Assembly: GCF_009729095.1 (NCBI RefSeq) | Contig: NZ_VTGX01000001.1 | Coordinates: 1,302,001-1,366,000 of the forward strand | Direction: 5' to 3' | DNA: 64,000 bases | DNA from: Mycolicibacterium sp. CBMA 247 | Lineage (GTDB): Bacteria > Actinomycetota > Actinomycetes > Mycobacteriales > Mycobacteriaceae | Shown here: positions 18,207 through 25,924 of the stretch, in pieces | Layout of the letters: each line of letters starts with the position of its first letter | How positions within the stretch are numbered: position 1 is the first letter of the stretch | Notes under the pieces: generated by a model | Databases searched by the model: none | Told to the model about the DNA's origin: nothing | What the model saw: the letters and a program-made list of their open reading frames with translations, nothing else | Program-made: the position numbers and the translations under genes

Positions 18207-19013
18207 CTACGCCGCTGACGGGCTGCGCTGGGCCCACCACTGGGTGTGCAAGCGCTGACACGCCGGCAGGCGCAGTGCATCGGTACCGGCATAGTCGGGC
18301 CGCACCGCGACCGCGGCGGGTGAGCCCGCACGCGCGTCGGGGTCGATGAGCACGCCTGCCATCCCGGCGCCGTTGGCAGCACGCAGGCCCGCGGCCGAGC
18401 CCGTCATGGCCAGCGCGTCGTGGCCCGCCACACCCAGTTCGGCCAGTGCGTGCCGGTACAGCTCGGGTGCGCTCACGTCGTCGGTGGTGACGACGGTTTC
18501 CACCAGGCCGTCACCGACCAGCTGGCGCACCAGCGGCTCGGCCCAGCGCCGGCGACCGGCGGCGACCACGCCGACCGGCAGGCCGGCCAGGAATGCGTCA
18601 TTCACCAGATCCTCCAGACCCGCCCGGGGCATCAGCCCGGCGTCGAGGATCATCTCGTCGAACATCATGTCCTTGGTCATGCAGATCTCGTCGGCGAGCA
18701 CTTCAGTGAGCACATCGCAGTCCGGCCCGACGCACCGTTTGCGCAGCTCGGCGGTCACCCGCTGGCGCTCGTCGGGCAATGCCCGCAGCTGCTGGTAACG
18801 GGCGACGCCCCACTGGATGGGCAGACCGTGTGCGGCGAAGGCGGCGTTGAAGACGACGCGATGCCCGTCAACGTCGAGATCCGACAATGCATCGAGGTCG
18901 AAGATCAAAGCACGCAGCGGTTGGGCACTCGGTTCGGCCTGCGCACAGTCCCACCAGAACCGCCCGGCCCGCCATGACTTCTCTTGTAACGACACGACAT
19001 GAGAGTGGCCCAC
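18207..19013 (-). CDS. HAD-superfamily protein with degenerate active site
   Basis: About 268 residues resembling beta-phosphoglucomutase-type HAD hydrolases. Motif I keeps both aspartates (LIFDLDALSDLD). The motif II Ser/Thr appears replaced (VGVVAAGRR), the motif III Lys region reads SAPELYRHALAELG, and the motif IV region reads LAMTGSAAGLRAANGAGM without the usual acidic pair. It may therefore be catalytically altered or inactive. The start is unsure: GTG 19013 or GTG 18995; no strong ribosome site is seen. It is divergent from the NarL-type two-component pair and convergent with mmsB. Confidence 0.7.
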   Translation of the reverse strand: MGHSHVVSLQEKSWRAGRFWWDCAQAEPSAQPLRALIFDLDALSDLDVDGHRVVFNAAFAAHGLPIQWGVARYQQLRALPDERQRVTAELRKRCVGPDCDVLTEVLADEICMTKDMMFDEMILDAGLMPRAGLEDLVNDAFLAGLPVGVVAAGRRRWAEPLVRQLVGDGLVETVVTTDDVSAPELYRHALAELGVAGHDALAMTGSAAGLRAANGAGMAGVLIDPDARAGSPAAVAVRPDYAGTDALRLPACQRLHTQWWAQRSPSAA

Positions 19014-19030
19014 GTCACACCCGTCGCGCG

Positions 19031-19045
19031 TCCCCCGTAGGGGGG
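19031..19045. promoter_or_regulatory. Short palindrome upstream of the NarL-type regulator
   Basis: CCCCC-GTA-GGGGG is a G/C-run inverted repeat about 55 bases upstream of the response regulator start, in the region divergent with the HAD gene. It could bind the regulator itself. The low complexity of the arms keeps confidence low. Confidence 0.25.
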
Positions 19046-19075
19046 ATTGGGGAGGTCAAGTTGAGCTACCGAAGT

Positions 19076-19097
19076 CATCACCACCTTTAGGGTGATG
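19076..19097 (+). promoter_or_regulatory. Inverted repeat overlapping a candidate leaderless -10 box
   Basis: CATCACC (19076-19082) and GGTGATG (19091-19097) form a perfect 7-base inverted repeat with an 8-base spacer. Inside it TAGGGT (19088-19093) ends 6 bases before the ATG of the response regulator, the spacing of a leaderless transcript. A protein bound to the repeat would block this promoter. Confidence 0.4.
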
Positions 19098-19099
19098 CC

Positions 19100-19762
19100 A
19101 TGGCGCCCTCCAATCCAGTGCGCCTTGTGCTGGTCGACGACCACGAGATGGTCATCGAGGGTCTCAAGGCCATGCTTGCTGCGTTCAACGACCGGGTCGA
19201 GGTGGTAGGCCAGGCCGTCGGCGCCGAGCGCGCACTGAGTGTGATCGAGACGCTCGACCCCGACATCGTGCTGTGTGACGTGCGCATGGCGGGCTCCAGC
19301 GGGCTGGATCTGTGCCGGGTACTGCGCGAGCGCGACCCGGACCGCAAGGTGGTCATGCTGTCGGTCTACGACGATGAGCAGTACCTGTTCCAGGCGCTGC
19401 GGGTGGGCGCGTCCGGGTATCTGCTCAAGAGCATCAGCAGTGACGAACTGGTGCGTCAGCTCGAATTCGCCCACAGCGGGCAGACCGCCATCGACCCCGG
19501 GATGGCGGCCCGCGCGGCCGGCACCGCGGCCCGGCTGCAGCGCGACGAGTTCTGGCCCGGCGTGCGTCAGGGGCTGACCCAACGCGAGAGCGAGATCCTG
19601 TCCTTCGTGGTCGCGGGCCTGTCCAATCGCGGGATCGCCAACAAGTTGGTGATCGGCGAGGAAACGGTGAAGACCCACCTGCGCTCCATCTACCGCAAGC
19701 TCGGGGTCAGCGACCGGGCGGGCGCGGTAGCCACCGCACTGCGTGAAGGCATCTACCAATGA
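19100..19762 (+). CDS. NarL/FixJ-family response regulator
   Basis: A 220-residue two-component regulator. The receiver domain has the acidic pocket (VLVDDHEMVIEG), the phospho-acceptor Asp in VLCDVRMAGSSG and the Lys in GYLLKSIS. The C-terminal LuxR-type HTH runs from GLTQRESEILSFVVAGLSNR to ETVKTHLRSIYRKLGVSDR. Its stop overlaps the ATG of the GAF histidine kinase (ATGA), its evident partner. The target genes are unknown. Confidence 0.92.
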   Translation: MAPSNPVRLVLVDDHEMVIEGLKAMLAAFNDRVEVVGQAVGAERALSVIETLDPDIVLCDVRMAGSSGLDLCRVLRERDPDRKVVMLSVYDDEQYLFQALRVGASGYLLKSISSDELVRQLEFAHSGQTAIDPGMAARAAGTAARLQRDEFWPGVRQGLTQRESEILSFVVAGLSNRGIANKLVIGEETVKTHLRSIYRKLGVSDRAGAVATALREGIYQ

Positions 19763-20994
19763 ACCCCGAAAAACCCGGCAAACCCCAGCGCGACCTCAAT
19801 TCCGGCGTCGGCCCCATCGACCTCACCGCCGAGGGTGAGCTGGCGCTACTGCGCGAGCTCATCCGGGCCGCGTCCAGTGGCCCGGGGGTCGAACCGCTGG
19901 CCGCCGCGGCGGCCCGGATGATCACCGCGGCCACCGCCACCGACGTGTGCTTCGTCCACGTGCTCGACGACTCGGATCGCTCCCTGACCCTGGCCGGAGC
20001 CACCCCGCCGTTCGACGCCGAGATCGGCAAGATCCGGCTGCCGCTCGGGCAGGGCATCTCCGGTTGGGTGGCCAACCACCGCCAACCCGTGGTGATCAGC
20101 CACGACAAGGAGTCCGATCCCCGGTACAAGCCCTTCGAGTCGCTCCGCGGACGCGACTTCACCTCGATGGTGTCGGTCCCGATGGAGACCGGGCCGGGCG
20201 GGCTGGTCGGGGTACTCAATGTGCACACAGTCGACCGCCGCGAGTTCACCCCGCGCGACGTGGAGTTGCTGTTGGTGATCGGCCGGCTCATCGCCGGTGC
20301 GTTGCACCAGGCCCGGTTGCACCGCCAGCTGGTGGCCCGCGAGCGGGCACACGAGAATTTCGTCGAGCAGGTGATCCAGGCCCAGGAGATCGAGCGGCGC
20401 CGCCTGGCCGGAGACATCCACGACGGCATCTCCCAGCGGTTGGTGACGCTGTCCTACCGGCTCGATGCCGCGGCCCGCGCGGTCGAGCCGCAGGCGGTGG
20501 CCGAGCAGTTGGCGGCAGCGCGTGAGCTGGTCGCGCTGACCCTGCAGGAGGCCCGGGCCGCGATCAGCGGGCTGCGGCCGCCGGTACTCGACGACCTCGG
20601 CTTGTCCGGTGGGCTGGCCAGCCTGGCCCGCTCGATCCCGCGGGTCGAGATCGACGTCGATCTCGCCGAGACCCGGGTGCCCGACCACATCGAGCTGGCG
20701 TTGTACCGGATCGCCCAGGAATGCCTGCAGAACGTGGTCAAACATGCCGAGGCCGACCGGGCCCGGCTCACCTTCGCCGTCGACGACGGTGTGGCCCGTC
20801 TCGAAATCGTGGACGACGGAAAGGGTTTCGACACCTTCGAGCATCCGCTGGGCAGTGACGAGATGGGCGGCTACGGGTTGCTGTCGATGGCCGAGCGGGC
20901 CGAGATCGTCGGCGGCCGGCTGCACATCCGGTCCCGGCCGGGCGCGGGTACAACGGTGACCGCGGCCATCCCGCTGCCCCCTGCGATCGTGTAG
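19759..20994 (+). CDS. GAF-domain sensor histidine kinase (NarX/DegS type)
   Basis: A 411-residue cytosolic kinase. Residues about 30-190 form a GAF sensor domain (TDVCFVHVLDDSDRSLTLAG, LGQGISGWVANH). A HisKA_3 dimerisation helix follows with the phosphorylated His (RRRLAGDIHDGISQRLV). The HATPase domain has IAQECLQNVVKHA, VDDGKGFDTF and GGYGLLSMAERAEIVGG. No membrane segment is seen. GAF kinases of this class in actinobacteria sense redox state, gases or small ligands, but no heme ligand can be assigned here. Confidence 0.9.
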   Translation: MNPEKPGKPQRDLNSGVGPIDLTAEGELALLRELIRAASSGPGVEPLAAAAARMITAATATDVCFVHVLDDSDRSLTLAGATPPFDAEIGKIRLPLGQGISGWVANHRQPVVISHDKESDPRYKPFESLRGRDFTSMVSVPMETGPGGLVGVLNVHTVDRREFTPRDVELLLVIGRLIAGALHQARLHRQLVARERAHENFVEQVIQAQEIERRRLAGDIHDGISQRLVTLSYRLDAAARAVEPQAVAEQLAAARELVALTLQEARAAISGLRPPVLDDLGLSGGLASLARSIPRVEIDVDLAETRVPDHIELALYRIAQECLQNVVKHAEADRARLTFAVDDGVARLEIVDDGKGFDTFEHPLGSDEMGGYGLLSMAERAEIVGGRLHIRSRPGAGTTVTAAIPLPPAIV

Positions 20995-21005
20995 GGATCG
21001 AGTCG

Positions 21006-21590
21006 TCAGTCAATCTCACCCAGGTGCGCGCGCACGGCAGGCACCGCACGGGTGATCAGCTCCTCGGTTGATTGCGATGCGATGGGCTCGATCCGCAGGA
21101 TGTGACGCAGGTAGGCGATGCCCAGCAGTTGCCCCATGGCCAGATCAACCCGTAGTTCGGCGTCGGCACCGGTGAGTGCGGTGGCGATCTGCGGGTAGAG
21201 CCGCTGCTCGATGAACTGACGGACCAGGGCGGCCGATTCCTCGTGAGTGGCCGCACCGCGCAGGATCGCCAGCAAGGGCGCGCGGGTGTCCGGACGTTCC
21301 CAGAGCTCGAAGAAAACCCGGGTGAGCCGTTCGGCCACACCGGCGGGACCGTCCTTGAGGATTCGTTCGCTGAACTGTTCGGGGTCGAACGGCCAGCCCA
21401 CGGTGGCCCGGAACAGGTCTGCCTTGCTGCCGAAATAGTGCCGGATCAGGGCCGGGTCCACCCCGGCAGCCGCGGCGATGTCACGCAGTGAGGTCTTGTC
21501 GTAGCCGCCTTCGGCGAACATCCGCCGGGCGGTGGCCACCAGCTCCTCACGCGTGCCCGACCGTCCCGGTCGTCGTCCACGTGGCGGCAT
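21006..21590 (-). CDS. TetR-family transcriptional regulator
   Basis: A 194-residue TetR-type protein with a basic N-terminus (MPPRGRRPGRSGTREELVAT) and recognition helix segment SLRDIAAAAGVDPALIRHYF. It is divergent from an F420-type nitroreductase-family gene. Similar 12-base repeats lie at each end of the shared intergenic region, which suggests control of both genes. Confidence 0.87.
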   Translation of the reverse strand: MPPRGRRPGRSGTREELVATARRMFAEGGYDKTSLRDIAAAAGVDPALIRHYFGSKADLFRATVGWPFDPEQFSERILKDGPAGVAERLTRVFFELWERPDTRAPLLAILRGAATHEESAALVRQFIEQRLYPQIATALTGADAELRVDLAMGQLLGIAYLRHILRIEPIASQSTEELITRAVPAVRAHLGEID

Positions 21591-21662
21591 AATTCCGAAA
21601 TTCTACAGTCGTTGACTTCTCAATTCGGGCAGCGTTACGCTCGAATCATTAATTCCACAATT
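21591..21662. promoter_or_regulatory. Two similar 12-base repeats between tetR and the F420-type gene
   Basis: AATTCCGAAATT (21591-21602) abuts the tetR start and AATTCCACAATT (21651-21662) abuts the ribosome site of the divergent gene. They share 10 of 12 bases, and each is nearly palindromic. They are candidate operators for the TetR protein at both promoters. Confidence 0.4.
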
Positions 21663-21675
21663 GAGGAGTTATCTC

Positions 21676-22059
21676 ATGCCGGCTCCACGCTGGGTAGCCC
21701 GCGCCAACAAGATCGGTCTGAACAAACTCACCCGGTTCATCGCCCCGTGGGCGCCGGGTTGGGCAGTTGTCATCCACCGTGGCCGCAGGTCCGGCAGGAC
21801 CTTCCGGACACCGCTGTGGGCCTTTCGACAGCCGCACGGCTATGTCATCGCCTTGACCTACGGCTCGCAGTCCGACTGGGTGCGCAATGTGCTCGCGGCG
21901 GGCGGGTGCGAGTTGGAGGCCCGCCGCCATCGGTACCGGCTGACCGCACCCGAGGTCTACCGCGACGAGAACGCCACCGGCATGCCCGTGTTCATCGCCT
22001 TCATGCTGCGCTGGGTGATCCGGGCCCCGGAGTTCCTCAGCCTCCAGATCGCGGATTAA
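21676..22059 (+). CDS. Nitroreductase/deazaflavin (F420)-dependent family protein
   Basis: A 127-residue split-barrel protein of the mycobacterial Ddn-like family that binds deazaflavin F420 (VVIHRGRRSGRTFRTPLWAF, then GYVIALTYGSQSDWVRNVLA and CELEARRHRYRL). Members reduce varied substrates, but several are uncharacterised and the substrate is unknown. ATG 21676 has GAGGAG at 21663-21668. The gene end overlaps the convergent lipoprotein gene by four bases. Confidence 0.87.
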   Translation: MPAPRWVARANKIGLNKLTRFIAPWAPGWAVVIHRGRRSGRTFRTPLWAFRQPHGYVIALTYGSQSDWVRNVLAAGGCELEARRHRYRLTAPEVYRDENATGMPVFIAFMLRWVIRAPEFLSLQIAD

Positions 22060-22493
22060 CCGCCGAGCTTCCCGGCGAGTTCAGGACACTCGTACTTGAT
22101 CGCCACGTTCACGATCGTCATGAGTGCGTCAGGTGGGAGCCTGCTGCCCATCTGGATCAGCACGTCGACCACATCCTGTTTGGTCTTGTTGAAGCTGCCG
22201 CTGCCCATGATGCAGGCCATCATCAGCTGATCCCCGATGGCGCTGTCGGAACCCTGGATGCCGGCCGCGCGGACCTCCGCGAACGCCTCGGGCGGCAACC
22301 CGGCCGAACCACGGGGCGAACCCGGGGCCGGGCTGGGACTTTTTGTGGCAGTTCGCGTCGGCGTTTGCGGCGTCGACGTGAACGGCGTGACGTCATAGGG
22401 GGCGGTGGCCACCCCGGTGATCGTGGTACTGCAGGCCGCCAACAACACGACAGCGACCGCACCCAGCACCGCACCCACCCGCTTGGCGTTCAT
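22056..22493 (-). CDS. Putative lipoprotein, DUF732-like
   Basis: A 145-residue exported protein. It begins MNAKRVGAVLGAVAVVLLAA with a lipobox (LLAAC, Cys at 26), then a Thr/Pro-rich linker. A small helical domain with two cysteines follows (MACIMGSG and KYECPELAG), resembling mycobacterial DUF732 proteins. ATG 22493 is chosen because GGAGGACGG directly precedes it. No function is known for the family. Confidence 0.7.
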   Translation of the reverse strand: MNAKRVGAVLGAVAVVLLAACSTTITGVATAPYDVTPFTSTPQTPTRTATKSPSPAPGSPRGSAGLPPEAFAEVRAAGIQGSDSAIGDQLMMACIMGSGSFNKTKQDVVDVLIQMGSRLPPDALMTIVNVAIKYECPELAGKLGG

Positions 22494-22555
22494 CCGTCCT
22501 CCACTCACTGCTTCCGAGCGTAGTGCGGGGTTACCGGGCGGCCCAGAGATCAGCC

Positions 22556-23059
22556 TCAGAAATCTCCGGAGTGTCGGCGCAGGGTCTCGATCGACGACAC
22601 CAGGGCTCGGGACTGCTCATCCGACATCCCGACATCGGCGAACACCTGCTGGTTCAAGGTCACGGTGGCGTCCTCGACCGTCGAGCGCCCGAGATCGGTG
22701 ATGCCCACCAGCGTGGTGCGCCCATCGGTGGGGTGCGGGATGCGTTCCACCAGGCCGTTGGCTTCCAGACGCCGAATCGCGTGCGTGACGCTGGTGACGT
22801 GTACCTGTAGGCGATCGGAGGCCTTCGTGATCGGCAGCGCGCCGGCCCGGCTGAACGCCAGCAACCGCAGCAGCTCGAACCGCGAGAAGCTCAGATCGTA
22901 AGGCCGCAGCGCGGTCTCCACCCGGGCCAACAGGATCTGATGGGCCCGCATCACCGACGTCACCGCGACCATGCCGCCGGACACATCGCCCCACCCGGCG
23001 GCCTCCCAGTTCGCGCGGGCCTGCGCGATGGGATCACGCTTGTCCGGTGGCGAAGTCAC
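22556..23059 (-). CDS. MarR-family transcriptional regulator
   Basis: A 167-residue winged-helix regulator. It has RFELLRLLAFSRAGALPITK, the recognition helix VHVTSVTHAIRRLEANGLVE, and the wing RIPHPTDGRTTLVGITDLGR. The start is a GTG with AAGAGG upstream. It lies 91 bases behind the aminotransferase gene on the same strand, so it may be the last gene of the ThDP-KAS III operon and its regulator. Family members usually respond to small phenolic or acyl ligands. Confidence 0.88.
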   Translation of the reverse strand: MTSPPDKRDPIAQARANWEAAGWGDVSGGMVAVTSVMRAHQILLARVETALRPYDLSFSRFELLRLLAFSRAGALPITKASDRLQVHVTSVTHAIRRLEANGLVERIPHPTDGRTTLVGITDLGRSTVEDATVTLNQQVFADVGMSDEQSRALVSSIETLRRHSGDF

Positions 23060-23150
23060 GCCTCTTCTTACCGCATCTCCGCGCGGCACCGCGCATTCTG
23101 CGCGCAATGGGCCCCGCGCAACTGCCCGTATTGCGCTCAGGAGGCTGTGT

Positions 23151-24182
23151 TCAACAGGCGGCGGTCACCGCGCCCAGCACCGCGCGGGTGGACTGCCGCG
23201 ATCCGATGGTGATCCGCACCCCGCCGTCGGTGTAGTGGCGTAATTGAAGTCCGGTGCCGTCGAACACGTCCGGCCACGGCGTGGACCCCTCCGGCAGGAA
23301 CAGGAAGTTGGCCTGCCCGTCGGTGCTGTAAACACCCAGCGCCCGCAACCGCATCTGCAGGTAGCGCCGTTCCGCTGCGATCATCCGGATACGTTGGCGC
23401 AGTTGACTTTCTGCGGCGTAGGAGGCTGCAACCGCCACCTGGGCGCTGAGCCCAATGCCGAACGGCAGCTGCATCCGCCACAGCTGGCGGCCGAGATCCG
23501 GGGCGCAGAACCCGTAGCCGATCCGCAGCCCGGCCAGGCCGTAGGCCTTCGAAAAGGTGCGCACCACCACGACATTGCCGAACCGGGCGACCAGGCTCGG
23601 TCCGTCGATGCAGTGCTCGGCGGACAGGAACTCCACGTACGCCTCGTCCAACAGGACGACGGTGTCCTCAGGCAGCCGGGCGAGGAAACGCTCGATCTCG
23701 GCGGCCGGTTCGATGGTGCCCGTCGGGTTGTGCGGCCGGCAGACCACCACGACCCTCGCCTGCGTCGCCGCCGCGGCCATCGCCTCCAGGTCGTGATGGC
23801 CGTGCCCGTCGAGCGGGACCGACACCGTCCGCAACCGAGCCATCTGCGCGAAGAGGGGGTAACCGTCGAAGTTGGGCGCCGCCATCACCATGGTGTCGCC
23901 GGGACTGGTCACCGCATGCAGCACCTGCATGATCACCCCGGTCGCACCGGCACCGACGATCACCTGCTCCTCGGCCATCCCGTCGTGATCGGCGATCATC
24001 GAGCGCAACCGCTGCGGCAGGAACTCCGGATACCGGTTGGCGGACTCGTCGCACGCGCGCAGCGCCGAGCGCACCGCGGGCAACGGCGGAAACGGGCACT
24101 CGTTGAGCGACAGCGCGAGCGGATTGACCGCCTGGGGCAGTGCGCCGACCGCGTCGAGCAGTGCGGTGCGCGGCGCCACCAT
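23151..24182 (-). CDS. PLP-dependent aminotransferase (HisC-like, class I/II)
   Basis: A 343-residue fold-type I enzyme. The conserved segments are PHNPTGTIEP (Asn for PLP), VVLLDEAYVEF (Asp) and TFSKAYGLAGLRIGYG (PLP Lys). It resembles histidinol-phosphate and aromatic amino acid aminotransferases. As the ATG overlaps the stop of the KAS III-like gene by one base (TGATG), it is translated with that operon rather than being a his-operon gene. I infer it supplies an alpha-keto acid to, or aminates a product of, the ThDP/KAS III pathway. Confidence 0.82.
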   Translation of the reverse strand: MVAPRTALLDAVGALPQAVNPLALSLNECPFPPLPAVRSALRACDESANRYPEFLPQRLRSMIADHDGMAEEQVIVGAGATGVIMQVLHAVTSPGDTMVMAAPNFDGYPLFAQMARLRTVSVPLDGHGHHDLEAMAAAATQARVVVVCRPHNPTGTIEPAAEIERFLARLPEDTVVLLDEAYVEFLSAEHCIDGPSLVARFGNVVVVRTFSKAYGLAGLRIGYGFCAPDLGRQLWRMQLPFGIGLSAQVAVAASYAAESQLRQRIRMIAAERRYLQMRLRALGVYSTDGQANFLFLPEGSTPWPDVFDGTGLQLRHYTDGGVRITIGSRQSTRAVLGAVTAAC

Positions 24183-25234
24183 CAGACGTTCCCCGTGTCG
24201 CCGCCGTTGCCGCCCCGGCCGCCCCACCGGACGGCAGCGGCCCCGGCGAAGTCACCGGCGTGGGCGAAGGCCGCCATCAACACGGTGTCGCTGGCCTTCA
24301 CCCGCCCGTCGGTGACAGCGCGGTCGAAGTTGACGGGAATGCCTGCGGCGAAGAGGTTTCCACATTCATCAAAGGTGTCGACATGGCGTTCGGCAGGCAG
24401 CTCCAGCGCATCGCGCCAGTTGCGCAGGAACACCCGGTTGGGCTGATTGGTCACGAAGAGGTCGATGTCCTTGGGCTGCATGCCGATCCGGTCGCAGACG
24501 GCATAGGACACCTCGGGGACCTGTCGGTTGCCCCGGGCCAGCACCTTGGTGATCTTGCTCTCGGTGAACCCGATGCAAGCCTCTCCGGGCCCGGCCTGCC
24601 ACCATTTGCGCGGCGGGTCCATGACGACCGTCATATCCCCGGCGTACTCCCCGTAGGTACGGCATTCGACGTCAAGGATGGGCGACTGGTCGGACAGCGC
24701 TACCAGGCCGACCGCGGCCCCGTCGCCGGGAACCGAGGCCTGCGCCTTACGCCGGATGGTCTGCTGATCGAAGACCTGGCCGGCCGAGTTCTGGGCGATG
24801 GCGATCACCGCGGTCCGGCCCTCCCCCGATGCCAGCAGTGTGCGGGCCACCTTGAGGCCGAGCACGAACGCGGCGCAGCCGCCGTTGTGCAGGTCGATCA
24901 CCCAGTTGGGTTTCATCCCCAGCCGGTGCGCCATGCCGCCACCGCCGCCGTAGAACGGCATGTCGGGCAGCTGAGTGTGGGTGATCAGCACATCGGCACC
25001 GGTGATGACGTCAGAACCGTGCCGTTCGATCAACCCGGCGGCGGCCCGTTCGACCATGTCGATCGCGGATTCGTCGGGCCCGACGTGATGACGGAATCGC
25101 GGTGCCCGGAACATCATGTTCTCGGCCAGCTCGTCGGTTTCGGCGAAGCCCGCGTAGTACTCGGCGCTGATCGGGTCACCGGGCAGATAGGTGGAGACGT
25201 CGATGAGGCTGACGGGGTGCTTCTCAGAGGACAT
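24182..25234 (-). CDS. 3-oxoacyl-ACP synthase III-like enzyme with altered catalytic triad
   Basis: A 350-residue thiolase-fold protein of the KAS III (FabH) group. The nucleophile is present as Cys120 in DLHNGGCAAFVLGL. The usual HQAN motif is NQPN (residues 263-266), so the catalytic His is replaced by Asn. The third residue is kept in CGNLFAAGIP (Asn293). Loss of the His argues against normal decarboxylative condensation and for an acyl-transfer, ester-forming or other unusual reaction. A KAS III inside an operon with a ThDP enzyme and an aminotransferase is typical of secondary metabolism. ATG 25234 lies 9 bases after the SRPBCC stop. Confidence 0.83.
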   Translation of the reverse strand: MSSEKHPVSLIDVSTYLPGDPISAEYYAGFAETDELAENMMFRAPRFRHHVGPDESAIDMVERAAAGLIERHGSDVITGADVLITHTQLPDMPFYGGGGGMAHRLGMKPNWVIDLHNGGCAAFVLGLKVARTLLASGEGRTAVIAIAQNSAGQVFDQQTIRRKAQASVPGDGAAVGLVALSDQSPILDVECRTYGEYAGDMTVVMDPPRKWWQAGPGEACIGFTESKITKVLARGNRQVPEVSYAVCDRIGMQPKDIDLFVTNQPNRVFLRNWRDALELPAERHVDTFDECGNLFAAGIPVNFDRAVTDGRVKASDTVLMAAFAHAGDFAGAAAVRWGGRGGNGGDTGNV

Positions 25235-25243
25235 GTGCGCGCC

Positions 25244-25924
25244 TCACTTCATCCAGGCCGGGGTGACCGGCAGGCCGTTGCGGTGCCGGTATTCGGCGAT
25301 TGCCTTGAGGTTGCGCAATTCCAGCAGGTGCCCGGGGCCGAACATGTCCCAGAAGTCACCCACCCAGACCGGTCGTGCCGGGGGCGCGGTCTCCGGGTAG
25401 GGGTTCTCGTCGTAGAACGGATGGTGGCAATTCGTCCACAGCACAACCGATCCCGGCTTGTCGAAGACCACCTGTGCGTCGACGATGCGCATCAGATAGA
25501 TCATCCACAGGTGCTTGCCCTGATCCCAGGCACAGTGGTAGTCCACGGTGAGGGCGTCGCGGTGGGCGACGGTGCGGGTGTAGATCTCGCTGCCCGGGCT
25601 CGTGGGCCCGGCGCCGAGCCGGTCATGGGCCAACCACAGCCCGGGCTCCTCGGTCGGCGTGAAACCGCGCAGGCTGTAGGTCCATTCCTCCAGGCAGCGG
25701 GTGTCGGACAGGTAATCGAACAACTCATCGGGTGGGCACTCGATGTAGTCGTTGACCGTGCAGTACTGACCGAACACCTGGTCGTGTGGGTAGACCGACC
25801 GCATCATGTCCATGATGACCGGGGTGGCCTGCTCCTTGGGCGAGGTCTCGATCCGGATGAGTCCGTCGAGCGGGGCGCGGGTACCCCGATGGGTCGTGAT
25901 GTCCTCAAGCGCGGGCAGTGACAT
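25244..25924 (-). CDS. SRPBCC/START-like protein
   Basis: A 226-residue protein whose central part looks like a helix-grip (SRPBCC) fold (VNDYIECPPDELFDYLSDTR, LEEWTYSLRGFTPTEEPGLW, GSEIYTRTVAHRDALTVDYH). This fold forms a hydrophobic pocket and occurs in polyketide cyclases and ligand-binding proteins. The ATG overlaps the end of the ThDP gene by 20 bases. A cyclase, lyase or product-binding role in the same pathway is inferred, not shown. Confidence 0.65.
   Translation of the reverse strand: MSLPALEDITTHRGTRAPLDGLIRIETSPKEQATPVIMDMMRSVYPHDQVFGQYCTVNDYIECPPDELFDYLSDTRCLEEWTYSLRGFTPTEEPGLWLAHDRLGAGPTSPGSEIYTRTVAHRDALTVDYHCAWDQGKHLWMIYLMRIVDAQVVFDKPGSVVLWTNCHHPFYDENPYPETAPPARPVWVGDFWDMFGPGHLLELRNLKAIAEYRHRNGLPVTPAWMK

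Noticed and set aside
24140..25921. 593-codon plus-strand ORF opposite the KAS III and SRPBCC genes
   Set aside because: Antisense shadow; the minus-strand genes have catalytic motifs and tight operon spacing.
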